The notes: a model not told the origin generated them from the letters alone. DNA of 64,000 bases from Rhodococcus globerulus NBRC 14531 (GCF_001894805.1 NZ_BCWX01000007.1:1-64000); one strand, 5' to 3'; shown: positions 1 through 8,489, numbered from the stretch's first letter. Numbers and translations are program-made.

Positions 1-17
1 CCCGATCTACCGATCGT

Positions 18-41
18 CTGATCTTCTGATCTTCTGATCTC
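18..41. repeat. Short tandem repeat, 8-bp unit x3
   Basis: Three consecutive 8-base units (CTGATCTT, CTGATCTT, CTGATCTC) lie just upstream of the amidohydrolase ribosome binding site. The function is unknown. It is too short to call a regulatory site. Confidence 0.6.
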
Positions 42-54
42 AAAGGGACTGAAC

Positions 55-1266
55 ATGATCACACTCAAAGCAGCGGGAATGCTCGACGTCGACAGCGGCG
101 AGATCGTCCGGCCGGCCGTCATCAAGGTCGACGAAGGCAAGATCGTCGGAATCGGCGGAACACCCGAAGGCGAAATCGTCGACCTCGGCGACCAGATTCT
201 TCTTCCCGGACTCATGGACATGGAGGTAAACCTGCTGATGGGTGGACGCGGCGAAAAGCCGGTCTACTCAACGGTTCAGGATGATCCGCCGCTCCGGATG
301 CTGCGTGCCGTCGGCAACTCACGTCGCACTCTGCGCGCGGGTTTCACCACTGTGCGCAACCTGGGACTGTTCGTGAAAACCGGTGGCTACCTGCTCGACG
401 TGGCTCTCGGCAAGGCAATCGATGCGGGTTGGGTCGACGGACCGCGAATCATCCCGGCCGGCCACGCGATCACTCCCACCGGTGGCCACCTCGATCCGAC
501 GATGTTCGCGGCGTTTGCTCCCGGCGTGTTGGACCTGACTATCGAAGAGGGCATCGCCAACGGTGTCGACGAGTGCCGTAAGGCTGTTCGCTACCAGATC
601 AAGCACGGCGCTCAGTTGATCAAGGTCTGCGTTTCGGGTGGAGTCATGTCACACACCGGACTACCTGGTGCGCAACACTATTCCAACGAAGAACTGCGTG
701 CGATCGTGGACGAGGCGCACCGACGCGGTCTGCGTGTCGCGTCGCACACGCACGGCGCAGAAGCAGTGAAGGCGGCAATCGAAGCCGGCATCGACTGCAT
801 CGAGCACGGCTTCCTGGTCGACGACGAGGCCATCGCAATGATGGTGGAGCACGGCACCTTCCTGGTGCCGACCACGCGCTTGGCCGACGCCATGGATACC
901 TCCAAGGCCGCGCCGGAGCTACAGGCCAAGGCAGCCGAAATGTTCCCGCGTGCACGACTTTCGGTCAAGGCGGCATACGACGCCGGTGTGAAGATCGCCG
1001 TAGGCACCGATGCGCCGGCAATCCCGCACGGAAAGAATGCAGACGAACTGGTTGCCCTCGTCTCTCGCGGCATGAGCAATATCGCGGTGTTGCGGGCGGC
1101 CACCACCGTCGCCGCAGATCTCATCAACGTCACCGACCGTGGCCGTCTGGCCGAAGGTCTACTCGCCGACATCATTGCGGTACCCGGAGATCCGTTGGAG
1201 GACATCACGGTTACCCAGCGAGTCGGCTTCGTCATGAAGGGCGGAAAGATTTATGTCAACAACTGA
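55..1266 (+). CDS. Amidohydrolase family protein with altered metal-binding motif
   Basis: A 403-residue protein of the cyclic amidohydrolase superfamily (imidazolonepropionase / Xaa-Pro dipeptidase-like branch), probably cytoplasmic. Visible family marks are a strand-rich N-terminal domain, LPGLMDME near residues 49-57, a candidate bridging lysine at K190 (LIKV), SHTHG at 230-234, the EHG histidine at 251, GTD at 317-319, and the closing composite domain. The usual HxH metal pair after PGLxDM is replaced by Glu57-Val-Asn59, so metal binding must differ or be lost. The AAAGGGA ribosome binding site at 42-48 supports this start. The 3' end overlaps the next gene by 14 bases, indicating an operon with the SnoaL-like and acyl-CoA dehydrogenase genes. 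The substrate is unknown; an amide or lactam step in a CoA-ester pathway is only a guess. Confidence 0.85.
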   Translation: MITLKAAGMLDVDSGEIVRPAVIKVDEGKIVGIGGTPEGEIVDLGDQILLPGLMDMEVNLLMGGRGEKPVYSTVQDDPPLRMLRAVGNSRRTLRAGFTTVRNLGLFVKTGGYLLDVALGKAIDAGWVDGPRIIPAGHAITPTGGHLDPTMFAAFAPGVLDLTIEEGIANGVDECRKAVRYQIKHGAQLIKVCVSGGVMSHTGLPGAQHYSNEELRAIVDEAHRRGLRVASHTHGAEAVKAAIEAGIDCIEHGFLVDDEAIAMMVEHGTFLVPTTRLADAMDTSKAAPELQAKAAEMFPRARLSVKAAYDAGVKIAVGTDAPAIPHGKNADELVALVSRGMSNIAVLRAATTVAADLINVTDRGRLAEGLLADIIAVPGDPLEDITVTQRVGFVMKGGKIYVNN

Positions 1267-1672
1267 CGAGATCATGGAGATCTCGCAACTTCTCGCTCGC
1301 TATGCGGTCAACATGACCAAGGGCGATGTCGACGGTGTTGTCGCTGTGTTCACTCCGGACGGCACGTACAGCGCTTTCGGCGACAAGTACCCACTCGACG
1401 AGTTTCCCGCTCTGGTTGCGGCCGCTCCCCAGGGGCTGTTCATGACGGGGACACCCGTCGTCGAATTCACCGGTGCCGACACGGCAACCGGAAGCCAGAC
1501 ACTGTGCTTCGTCGATCATGCAACGCACGACATGCGGATCGGCTACTACAGCGATACGTACCTGCGCACCGAAGACGGCTGGCGACTGCACACCCGCGCG
1601 ATGACGTTCCTGCGCCGCAACGGCGATCATGATTCGGGTATTCCTCACGCTTTCGATCGTCCGGGGGCATGA
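1253..1672 (+). CDS. SnoaL-like / NTF2-fold protein
   Basis: A 139-residue protein with the alpha+beta cone pattern of the SnoaL-like NTF2 superfamily. It has an N-terminal helix (EISQLLARYAVNM), then GDVDGVVAVFTPDGTY and a C-terminal sheet (YYSDTYLRTEDGWRLHTRAMTFLRR). Such proteins act as small isomerases, hydratases or dehydratases, or bind hydrophobic ligands; nothing here fixes which. It starts inside the end of the amidohydrolase gene and its stop overlaps the start of the acyl-CoA dehydrogenase gene in an ATGA, so translation is probably coupled. It probably acts on the same pathway intermediate as its neighbours. Confidence 0.8.
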   Translation: MSTTDEIMEISQLLARYAVNMTKGDVDGVVAVFTPDGTYSAFGDKYPLDEFPALVAAAPQGLFMTGTPVVEFTGADTATGSQTLCFVDHATHDMRIGYYSDTYLRTEDGWRLHTRAMTFLRRNGDHDSGIPHAFDRPGA

Positions 1673-2763
1673 ACGTCCCCGAATTTCGGTCGGCCGTTCA
1701 GACCTGGCTGGCCGAAAACGATCTCTCCCCCGGATCCGATCATTCGCTCGACGGTCAGGTAGAACAGCTCGGCCGCGTTCGAGGTGCACTGTTCGACGCG
1801 GGTTGGATGCGGTACGGCTGGCCCGAGGAGGTCGGCGGGCTCGGTGGGCCCGCTGTCCTGCGTGCGGTTCTCGGCGAGGAAGTTGCCACTCGCGACCTCG
1901 CCGAGCCCGGCATCTACTCGATGATCGAAGTCCTTGCTCCCACGATGATTTCGTACGCCCGGCCGGAGTTGGCAGCGGAAATGGTTCCGCGACTTCTCAG
2001 TGGACGTGAGCAATGGTGCCAGGGCTTCTCCGAACCCGGTTCGGGTAGCGATCTCGCGTCGCTGAGCACCCGGGCAGTCCGAGACGGGGAAAACTGGGTT
2101 GTCAACGGTCAGAAAGTCTGGACGTCGCTGGCTCAGTATTCGGCACGGTGTGTCCTGCTCACCCGTACCGGGCCGGGCCACGACGGAATCACCGCCTTCT
2201 TCGTCGACATGGACACTCCAGGCATCACCGTCCGGCCGCTGCGCACCATGCACGGAGTCGACGAGTTTGCCGAGGTCTACTTCGACGACGTCGTCGTTCC
2301 GGCGGACCGCATGCTCGGCAAGCCGGGCGACGGTTGGCGAGTGGCGATGGATCTACTGCCCCATGAGCGTTCCACGTGCTTCTGGCATCGGATCGCGTAC
2401 CTGTTCTCCCGTCTGGATCAGCTGCTTGCCGAATCCGACACAGACGCAACAGATGACGCCGAACTCGGCGCCGCCTACCTGGCACTGCACACCGTGCGAG
2501 CCCGGTCCCTCGCGACACAAACCCGATTGGCGGAGGGCGCAAAGATCGGCCCGGAGACATCGATCGACAAGGTTCTGCTGGCGACCTCCGAGCAGCAGTT
2601 GTTCGATACCGTGCGCGACTTGTTGCCTGGCACCATCGAACTCGACGAGACGCCATGGCGGTCGGAGTTCCTGTACTCGCGTGCAGCCACCATCTACGGC
2701 GGTACAGCTGAAATTCAGCGCAACATCATCGCGCGGCGGCTGCTGGATCTGGGGAAGGAATGA
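1669..2763 (+). CDS. Acyl-CoA dehydrogenase, larger subunit of a pair
   Basis: A 364-residue FAD-dependent acyl-CoA dehydrogenase that would introduce an alpha,beta double bond in a CoA thioester. The central beta-domain signature WCQGFSEPGSGSDLASL (about 116-132) and VVNGQKVWTS (about 144-153) are clear. The C-terminal IYGGTAEIQRNIIARRLL segment is the usual FAD/tetramer contact. An ATGA overlap with the gene before and with the shorter paralogue after it suggests that the two acyl-CoA dehydrogenases form one heteromeric enzyme, as established for actinobacterial steroid-degrading FadE pairs. The substrate cannot be read from the sequence. Confidence 0.92.
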   Translation: MNVPEFRSAVQTWLAENDLSPGSDHSLDGQVEQLGRVRGALFDAGWMRYGWPEEVGGLGGPAVLRAVLGEEVATRDLAEPGIYSMIEVLAPTMISYARPELAAEMVPRLLSGREQWCQGFSEPGSGSDLASLSTRAVRDGENWVVNGQKVWTSLAQYSARCVLLTRTGPGHDGITAFFVDMDTPGITVRPLRTMHGVDEFAEVYFDDVVVPADRMLGKPGDGWRVAMDLLPHERSTCFWHRIAYLFSRLDQLLAESDTDATDDAELGAAYLALHTVRARSLATQTRLAEGAKIGPETSIDKVLLATSEQQLFDTVRDLLPGTIELDETPWRSEFLYSRAATIYGGTAEIQRNIIARRLLDLGKE

Positions 2764-3557
2764 GCATGCACGACGACGAGCTGAATCTGCTCACCGAAAC
2801 GCTCCGCAAGACAATGCTCAGTGTGTCCGGCAGCAAACTCGATGCCGCCATGACCGAACTCGGTTGGACCGAGATGCTCACCGAAATGCCCGATGTAGCA
2901 GTGCCTCTGGTATTTCGCCTGCTCGGCGAGACCGGCGCCCATGCACCACTGGTCAACGACGTGGTGTTGGCCGATACCGCGCTGAGTCTGCCCGTGGGCG
3001 GTACCGTCGCGCTGCCGTACTCCGGTGGGCGCTGGGTCCTGTGGGAACGGAGCGAGGTACCCGGAACAACATTGGACACCGATGTTCCGCTACGCGTCGT
3101 GGAGGCCGGTGATACCGTCCCGCTCGCGGCGGGTCGCCGGGCACTCGGATGGTGGTTGGTGGGTACCAGTCGCGCAATGCTCGATCTCGCCCGCACCCAT
3201 GCCTTGAACCGCATGCAGTTCGGTAAGCCGGTGGCATCGTTCCAGGCTGTTCGTCATCGGCTTGCCGAGACGCTGGTCGCCATCGAGGGCGCGGAAGCAA
3301 CGTTGAATACCGCCACCGACGACCTCGGCTCGCTGCTGGCGAAGGCCGCGGCCGGCAAAGCCGCACTGACAACGGCCCGCCACTGCCAGCAAGTACTCGG
3401 CGGGATCGGTTTCACTGCCGAACACGACCTTCACCGTCACGTCCGTCGGGCCATGCTTCTCGACGGATTGCTCGGCAGTGCACGAGAACTCACCCGTGAG
3501 GCGGGGGCAACCATCCGAACCCAGGGATTTGCTCCACGTCTGACCCAACTGAGCTGA
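2760..3557 (+). CDS. Acyl-CoA dehydrogenase, small partner subunit
   Basis: A 265-residue acyl-CoA dehydrogenase homologue, shorter than the usual 380 residues or so and diverged at the N-terminus. The C-terminal helical domain is recognisable: ALNRMQFGKPVASFQAVRHRLAETLVAIEGAEA (about 150-180) and CQQVLGGIGFTAEHDLHRHVRRA (about 215-240). It overlaps the larger subunit gene by ATGA. The pattern fits the second subunit of an alpha2beta2 enzyme rather than an independent dehydrogenase. A second ATG six bases downstream (2766) is an equally good start. Confidence 0.87.
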   Translation: MSMHDDELNLLTETLRKTMLSVSGSKLDAAMTELGWTEMLTEMPDVAVPLVFRLLGETGAHAPLVNDVVLADTALSLPVGGTVALPYSGGRWVLWERSEVPGTTLDTDVPLRVVEAGDTVPLAAGRRALGWWLVGTSRAMLDLARTHALNRMQFGKPVASFQAVRHRLAETLVAIEGAEATLNTATDDLGSLLAKAAAGKAALTTARHCQQVLGGIGFTAEHDLHRHVRRAMLLDGLLGSARELTREAGATIRTQGFAPRLTQLS

Positions 3558-3568
3558 GCTCACACAAG

Positions 3569-4132
3569 TCAGGTCGTCGGCGGAGGCGCGTCACGGAAGA
3601 GCGCCTCCGCCGACACCGCCAGGTGCCCGGCCACGGTGATCTCACCGCGAGCGCGGGTCTTCTCGTCCGCATCGGTCATCTGACAACCGGTGATCACAAC
3701 GTCTTCGAAGAGCGGGAGCGGCTGGTGGTAGCGCACCACCAGTTCCTCGATCAGGGCAAATTCGTCCGGGTGTGCCAGGGCGAGTACGTGATCGAGCATC
3801 AGAGCAGACATCCCGCCATGCACAAGTCCCTGCGGCCCTTGGTAGGGCAGGCCGAGCGAGCCGGTCGCCCGGACAGTGCCGTCAGGCAATCTCTCCATAT
3901 CCAGGGGCGGTGCGAGGGCATTGCCTTTCCCACTCACAGGGTCACGGAACTCCGCGGGTCCAGCGTTCTGCTCGAGCGCCGCTTCGATGCGGTCGAGTTC
4001 GTCGGCTACCGCCACCAGAGAGGGATCGTTCTCGTCCACCCTCAGGAGAAGGTCAGTCAATCGCCGCAGTCCGTCCGCCGCGTCGTCGATCGGTGACGGG
4101 TTAATCACGTCAGCCCTGTCGATCCTGGCCAC
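3569..4132 (-). CDS. Hotdog-fold acyl-CoA thioesterase (PaaI-like)
   Basis: A 187-residue protein with an N-terminal helical extension and a single hotdog domain. The hotdog helix with GLVHGGMSALMLDHVLALA (about 102-120) is followed by the strand ELVVRYHQPLPLFEDVVITG. These proteins hydrolyse CoA thioesters; the HGG is typical of PaaI/4HBT thioesterases. It ends 12 bases from the convergent dehydrogenase gene. Its start overlaps the end of a paralogous hotdog gene by 23 bases, so the two are co-expressed and may form a heteromer or have split specificities. Confidence 0.85.
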   Translation of the reverse strand: MARIDRADVINPSPIDDAADGLRRLTDLLLRVDENDPSLVAVADELDRIEAALEQNAGPAEFRDPVSGKGNALAPPLDMERLPDGTVRATGSLGLPYQGPQGLVHGGMSALMLDHVLALAHPDEFALIEELVVRYHQPLPLFEDVVITGCQMTDADEKTRARGEITVAGHLAVSAEALFRDAPPPTT

Positions 4133-4739
4133 GAGCCCCTCCTTCGCGCGGAACGATGAACAGTCCTTCTGCGCTCACGCACAGGTCGTGTTCCCACCAG
4201 ATTTCTCCACGGCACCACGACTTTCGGCCGTCTACATACACATGCCAGGCCCGCACCGTCAGGTCGCAGCACACCGGCATCGGGTGGTGGTAGCGAAGCG
4301 TCAAACCTGCTGTCATGGCGGGGACTCCTGCTGCCATGTTCGCTTCCGCGAGAGCAACGTCGAGGACCATCGCAGCAAAACCCTCATGCACTACTCCGAG
4401 GGAACCCTGATGCGCGACCGAAAAAGTGACTGTCCCCTCGTTACCGTCGCCGATGTGACGCAAGTGGAGCGGAGCTGCAAGCACATTGGCGGATCCGACT
4501 ACCGGACTGTATCGGACGATCCTGCCGATAGTGTTCATCTGATTCACCCGCTCCGCGGCAGAGCAGGAGCGAGCCTCGAGATCGTCAGCGAGAGCATGTA
4601 TCCGCGAGGCCACGGCAGAGAGCCCCGGCATGTCGGAGCGGGCGGCCGCTACAGCCGCTGTCAGCCGCCGCACGGACGCAACAGCTCGGGCAACCTCATC
4701 CGAATCCTGCTGTGTCACCGTGTCCACGTCGTACCTCAT
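4110..4739 (-). CDS. Hotdog-fold thioesterase, second paralogue
   Basis: A 209-residue hotdog protein like its downstream neighbour. It has an N-terminal helical region, then GVVHEGFAAMVLDVALAEAN and LTLRYHHPMPVCCDLTVRAW. The HGG of the neighbour is HEG here, so the catalytic centre may differ. It lies between the LLM oxidoreductase (17 bases upstream on the same strand) and the other thioesterase, forming a three-gene operon. The likely role is release of a free acid from CoA or protection of the CoA pool. Confidence 0.83.
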   Translation of the reverse strand: MRYDVDTVTQQDSDEVARAVASVRRLTAAVAAARSDMPGLSAVASRIHALADDLEARSCSAAERVNQMNTIGRIVRYSPVVGSANVLAAPLHLRHIGDGNEGTVTFSVAHQGSLGVVHEGFAAMVLDVALAEANMAAGVPAMTAGLTLRYHHPMPVCCDLTVRAWHVYVDGRKSWCRGEIWWEHDLCVSAEGLFIVPREGGARGQDRQG

Positions 4740-4756
4740 TCGGTTCCTCCCGGAAG

Positions 4757-5683
4757 TTACCCTGTTACCGGAGTTGCCATTTCGGCGAGAAGATCAGTGG
4801 TCCGGCGGACGGATTCCTTCCGGTCCGCACCGACGGGGAAGACGGCAGCCCAGATATCGGTGGCGCCGGCGTCCACCAGGGACTGCAATTGTGCGCGCAC
4901 CGATCGAGCGTTGCCGACAATCGCCACATCCGCTGGGCTGCTTGCTCCGCCGGCGTCGAGAACGCGTTGATAGTTGGGCATTCCGGCATACGCGGTGGCA
5001 TTTGCAGCAACAGCGGCGCGAGCTTCGTCGGCATCGTCGTGAACCGCCACCGGCAACCCGGCGACAATTCGAGGCGCTGGGCGACCCGCAGATTCCGCAG
5101 CAGTATGGAGCGCGGGAGCGATGTGGGACTCGATCACCTTGCCCGACGCCATCCATAACACCGTGCCATCGGCGTATTGTCCTGCCACCCGCAACATGCG
5201 GGGCGACATGGCGGAGAGCAGCACCGGGACGTCGTGGACGACCTTGGCCATCCGGCCGGCACTGCGCGTCGACCAATCCGCGCCGCGGAAGTCGACGTCT
5301 TCCCCGCGAAGCAGTGCGGTGACGATCTGTACATATTCTTCGGTATTGCGACCCGGGCGGTCGTAGGACAAGCCGTACACGTCCCGGACCAGCGATTCGT
5401 GCGAAGGTCCGAGCCCCAATGTGAATCCCTTGCGTCCCATGGCCTCTGCTACGGCAGCAACGCGATTCGCCTGCAGCAGTGGATGGCACGGATAGGTCTG
5501 CAGAACAGCAGTTCCGAGTTCGATCGACGTCGTGGCCCGCCCGGCTACCGCAAGTGCAGTCAGCGGATCACCGGCGACCGTGCTGGCGTACCAGAGTGAG
5601 GTAAAACCGTCTGCCTCTGCTCGTTGTGCTTGCTGGACAATTTTGTCGGTGGACGAAGCGCCGCCGGTCAATCCGATTCGCAT
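4757..5683 (-). CDS. F420-dependent LLM-class oxidoreductase
   Basis: A 308-residue luciferase-like TIM-barrel protein of the type using coenzyme F420 (MSMEG_4879-like by pattern). The start MRIGLTGG is preceded by GGAGGA five bases upstream, which decides against an ATG 36 bases earlier. Typical segments are QRAEADGFTSLWY, SIELGTAVLQTYPCHPLLQA, FTLGLGPSHE and ADGTVLWMA. It would carry out hydride transfer on an alcohol, ketone or enoyl substrate. It heads a minus-strand operon with two thioesterases and lies divergent to a SnoaL-like gene across a perfect palindrome. A paralogue is found at 36821-37777. Confidence 0.87.
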   Translation of the reverse strand: MRIGLTGGASSTDKIVQQAQRAEADGFTSLWYASTVAGDPLTALAVAGRATTSIELGTAVLQTYPCHPLLQANRVAAVAEAMGRKGFTLGLGPSHESLVRDVYGLSYDRPGRNTEEYVQIVTALLRGEDVDFRGADWSTRSAGRMAKVVHDVPVLLSAMSPRMLRVAGQYADGTVLWMASGKVIESHIAPALHTAAESAGRPAPRIVAGLPVAVHDDADEARAAVAANATAYAGMPNYQRVLDAGGASSPADVAIVGNARSVRAQLQSLVDAGATDIWAAVFPVGADRKESVRRTTDLLAEMATPVTG

Positions 5684-5798
5684 GATTCCTCCAATGTTGG
5701 AGTGGCTGATCCCGGCCACCGTCTGGCGCGAATAATGCTGCCAGAGAATTGGGTTGGCCTCGACGGAGACATATGACCGCCGGTCGAATCACGCCACG

Positions 5799-5826
5799 AT
5801 TGGACTATACAACTGTATAGTCCAAT
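5799..5826. promoter_or_regulatory. Perfect 13-bp inverted repeat, probable operator
   Basis: The arm ATTGGACTATACA is followed by two bases (AC) and its exact reverse complement. The site lies between the divergent LLM oxidoreductase (start 5683) and SnoaL-like (start 5882) genes. Its length and symmetry fit a dimeric repressor of the GntR, TetR or MarR kind. No regulator gene is adjacent. Confidence 0.75.
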
Positions 5827-5881
5827 GCGTCTATCGCGGCAGACTTCCCACCGACATCACATCAGCTGAAATGAGCAGAGG

Positions 5882-6463
5882 ATGACCCTCGACAACTCCA
5901 CCGAGACCCAGCAGCTCGAGACACTACAGAAAGATGTTCGCTATCTCATGGATCGCACCGCGATCCTGGACTGCATCAGCCGGCACGCCCGCGGATGCGA
6001 TCGACACGACATCGATCTCATCACCGCCGCGTACCACGACAACGGCGTCGACGAACATGGGTTCGCAACCAATACGGGTCCCGAATACGGTGAATGGGCG
6101 AACACTGCCCACGCCGAAACCTCGCAGGTACACACGCACAACATCACCACGCACTCGTGCGACATCGACGGCGAGGTCGCACATGCCGAAAGCTACGTCA
6201 TCGTTGTCCTCGTCGGCAATGACGGCAAGAGCGCGCAATTCATCAGTGGACGCTATCTCGATCGCCTGGAACGGCGAGAGGGTCAGTGGCGCATTGCAGT
6301 TCGGAGATCAACCGTCGAGGCAATGTTCATCGCCGACGCACGGGTGCTGCAATCGCCCTTCTTCACAGAAAAGGGCTACCTCGTCGGCACCCGCGACCTC
6401 GAGGATTTGTCATACGAACGTCCGCTGACGTTGGAGAAGCCTGCACCCGCAAGGTGGGAATAA
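5882..6463 (+). CDS. SnoaL-like NTF2-superfamily protein
   Basis: A 193-residue SnoaL_4-type protein. The helical start LMDRTAILDCISRHARGCDRHDIDLITAAYHDNGVDEHG (about 22-60) is the standard opening of ring-hydroxylating-dioxygenase-beta/NTF2-like hydratases. It is followed by a histidine-rich sheet (QVHTHNITTHSCDIDG) and GRYLDRLERREGQWRIAVRRSTVEA. It probably acts as a dehydratase or isomerase; conserved Asp and His residues are present but the substrate is unknown. It is transcribed alone, divergent from the LLM operon, and ends at a strong hairpin. The ribosome binding site is poor, since AGAGG abuts the ATG. A four-codon minicistron (ATG at 5870) ends in an ATGA overlap with this start and may couple translation. 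Confidence 0.82.
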   Translation: MTLDNSTETQQLETLQKDVRYLMDRTAILDCISRHARGCDRHDIDLITAAYHDNGVDEHGFATNTGPEYGEWANTAHAETSQVHTHNITTHSCDIDGEVAHAESYVIVVLVGNDGKSAQFISGRYLDRLERREGQWRIAVRRSTVEAMFIADARVLQSPFFTEKGYLVGTRDLEDLSYERPLTLEKPAPARWE

Positions 6464-6464
6464 T

Positions 6465-6510
6465 CCTGTGCGCCTTTCCGGTAGCGCGAACTACCAGAAA
6501 GGCGCACAGG
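6465..6510. terminator. Bidirectional terminator hairpin
   Basis: A 14-bp perfect stem (arm CCTGTGCGCCTTTC) is extended past one mismatch by five more pairs, with a six-base loop. It starts one base after the stop of the plus-strand SnoaL gene and ends just before the stop of the minus-strand enoyl-CoA hydratase. The position fits a shared terminator. Confidence 0.85.
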
Positions 6511-6520
6511 GCCGAAGGCC

Positions 6521-7303
6521 CTACTTGATCTTTTCCTTCATCTCGTCCAACTTCACCAGGATCGGGTAGCCCGAAACGCTGAGGGCATTGCCGTGACCGG
6601 TCTGGTGGATGTCGAACACGGACTGCACGGCAGCATAGAAGCCCTGCACGTCGAGTGTCTGGTTGACTGCGCGCTTGGCCTGACGGAGGCCGAATGACGG
6701 CATCTCGGCAATCTGCAAGGCCATGGCGCGCGCCTCGGCATCGAGCTGATCGCGCGGCACAACCTTGTTGACCATGCCGGTCTTCTCAGCCTCTTCGGCC
6801 GTCACCGGACGACCGGTGAAGAGGATTTCCTTTGCCTTACGGGCGCCGAGTTCCCAAGTGTGACCGTGGTATTCGACGCCGCCGATGCCCATCAGCGCAA
6901 CCGGGTCGGAGAACAATGCGTCCTCGGAAGCAATGATGAGGTCGCACGGCCAGCACAGCATCAAGCCACCCGCGATGATGCGCCCCTGAACCGCTGCGAT
7001 CGACGGCTTGGGAGTGTTGCGCCAGCGCAACGTGTATTCCAGGTATCGACGGCTTTCGGCGCGGTAGATCCATTCCAAGGTGATTTCCTTGGGCGAGGGC
7101 CAACGATCATTGAGGTCGTGACCGGCCGAGAAGTGCTTGCCTTCGGCGCGAACTACGATCACCGCGACGTCGTCGTCCTCGGCCGCACGGGTCCAGGCTG
7201 CGTCGAGTTCGTCGAGCAACTGCATGTTCTGGACGTTCGCAACTTCGGGACGGTTGAGGGTGATGGTCGCGATCTTGTCGGCCACCTCGTAGAGAATGTA
7301 CAT
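6521..7303 (-). CDS. Enoyl-CoA hydratase/isomerase (crotonase) family protein
   Basis: A 260-residue crotonase. The start MYILYEVADKIATITLNRPE has GAGGAG six bases upstream, so the longer frame to 7408 is not needed. The CoA-binding segment (GKHFSAGHDL) and oxyanion-hole region (QGRIIAGGLMLCWPCDLIIAS) are present. At the two positions that carry catalytic glutamates in classical hydratases it shows Met/Leu (GGLMLCW) and no acidic residue (DPVALMGIGG). Simple hydration is therefore doubtful; an isomerase, hydrolase or C-C bond enzyme is possible. It is the last gene of an operon with an acyl-CoA dehydrogenase pair, 10 bases after the dehydrogenase stop. Confidence 0.88.
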   Translation of the reverse strand: MYILYEVADKIATITLNRPEVANVQNMQLLDELDAAWTRAAEDDDVAVIVVRAEGKHFSAGHDLNDRWPSPKEITLEWIYRAESRRYLEYTLRWRNTPKPSIAAVQGRIIAGGLMLCWPCDLIIASEDALFSDPVALMGIGGVEYHGHTWELGARKAKEILFTGRPVTAEEAEKTGMVNKVVPRDQLDAEARAMALQIAEMPSFGLRQAKRAVNQTLDVQGFYAAVQSVFDIHQTGHGNALSVSGYPILVKLDEMKEKIK

Positions 7304-7313
7304 GTCAGGCTCC

Positions 7314-8489
7314 TCAGCTTCGGGGAAGGCCGAGCACGCGCTCGGCGACGATAGTGCGCTGGATTTCGGAGGTTCCACCGGCGATCGTGCCGGCGAAGCT
7401 TCGTGCATAACGTTCGAACCAACTCGAACTGAAGGCCTCGTTGTCCATCGGGTTGTACGCCGACGTCAAAGCCGGATGAACCAAACCTTCGGGTCCGGCG
7501 GCGATCAAGGCTTCTTCCGAAGAGCGTTGTACAGCTTCGGAACCGAGCAGTTTGAGTATCGACAGGGCGGCCACGTCCTGTTCACCGCGAGCAGCGCGCG
7601 CCAACGCTGCCGAACCAAGCAGACGCAGCGCCTGATGGTCCATCACGAGCGTCGCGTAGTGATCCCGGTCGATGTCCGTCGCCGGATGGAAGTCCGCCAT
7701 CAGATCTTGCAGGCGATCGGCAAAGCTGAGCCACAACAGGTTTCGCTCGTGTCCGAGCGAACCGGTTGCCACTGACCACCCCTTGTTCAGTTCACCGATC
7801 AGGTTCTCTGCCGGAACTTTCACATCGGTGAAAAACACTTCGTTGAAATCGAGATCATCGTCTGCGCAGATGGATGCAAAGGGCCGGCGAACCAAGCCTG
7901 GTGAGTCGGTGGGGATCATCAGCACACTGATGCCCTGATGCTTGGGGGCGTCGGGATCGGTGCGGACGAAGGTCAGGATCACGTCGGCGTCATGCGCGCC
8001 GGATGTCCAGACCTTCTGACCGTTGACCACAAAATGGTCTCCGTCACGATCGGCACGGGTGCGCAGCGACGCAAGATCCGAACCTGCGCCTGGCTCGCTC
8101 ATGCCGAGTGCAGCGGTGATCTCAGCACGCAAAATCGGTGCGGCCCACTGCTTTTTCTGCTCCTCGGTTCCGAACGAGAGCAACGACGCGGCGATGATGC
8201 CCAGTCCTTGCGGATTGAAGCTGTGATAGATCCGCCGCTTCGACAGTTCCTCCAGATGCACGTACTGCTCGAGGATCCCAGCATTGCGCCCACCGAATTC
8301 CGGCGGGTTGCCCGGTAACAGCCAACCGTTGTCGAACTGCAGACGCTGCCATTCGCGCGCCCACTGCGGAATATCCGCGCTGGATCCGGCGCGCTCCGCG
8401 GCCTGCGCCTCGCTGGGAAGATTCTCGTCCAGGAAAGCGCGGAACTCTGCCCGGAATTCCTCGACGTCGGCGTCAAAGTTGAGTTGCAC
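7314..8489 (-). CDS. Acyl-CoA dehydrogenase, larger subunit of a pair
   Basis: A 391-residue acyl-CoA dehydrogenase with full family features: AALGMSEPGAGSDLASLRTRADRDGDHFVVNGQKVWTSGAH (about 129-170) and the C-terminal AGTIAGGTSEIQRTIVAERVLGLPRS. It catalyses FAD-dependent alpha,beta-dehydrogenation of an acyl-CoA. Its start overlaps the upstream, shorter dehydrogenase gene by 17 bases, the arrangement of heteromeric FadE pairs. The operon probably starts at 9471 and is controlled from the palindrome at 9514-9528. Confidence 0.93.
   Translation of the reverse strand: MQLNFDADVEEFRAEFRAFLDENLPSEAQAAERAGSSADIPQWAREWQRLQFDNGWLLPGNPPEFGGRNAGILEQYVHLEELSKRRIYHSFNPQGLGIIAASLLSFGTEEQKKQWAAPILRAEITAALGMSEPGAGSDLASLRTRADRDGDHFVVNGQKVWTSGAHDADVILTFVRTDPDAPKHQGISVLMIPTDSPGLVRRPFASICADDDLDFNEVFFTDVKVPAENLIGELNKGWSVATGSLGHERNLLWLSFADRLQDLMADFHPATDIDRDHYATLVMDHQALRLLGSAALARAARGEQDVAALSILKLLGSEAVQRSSEEALIAAGPEGLVHPALTSAYNPMDNEAFSSSWFERYARSFAGTIAGGTSEIQRTIVAERVLGLPRS

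Noticed and set aside
3876..4970. A 364-codon plus-strand frame across the two thioesterase genes
   Set aside because: It spans three minus-strand genes with clear families; its composition is Arg/Ser/Pro-rich and without motifs.
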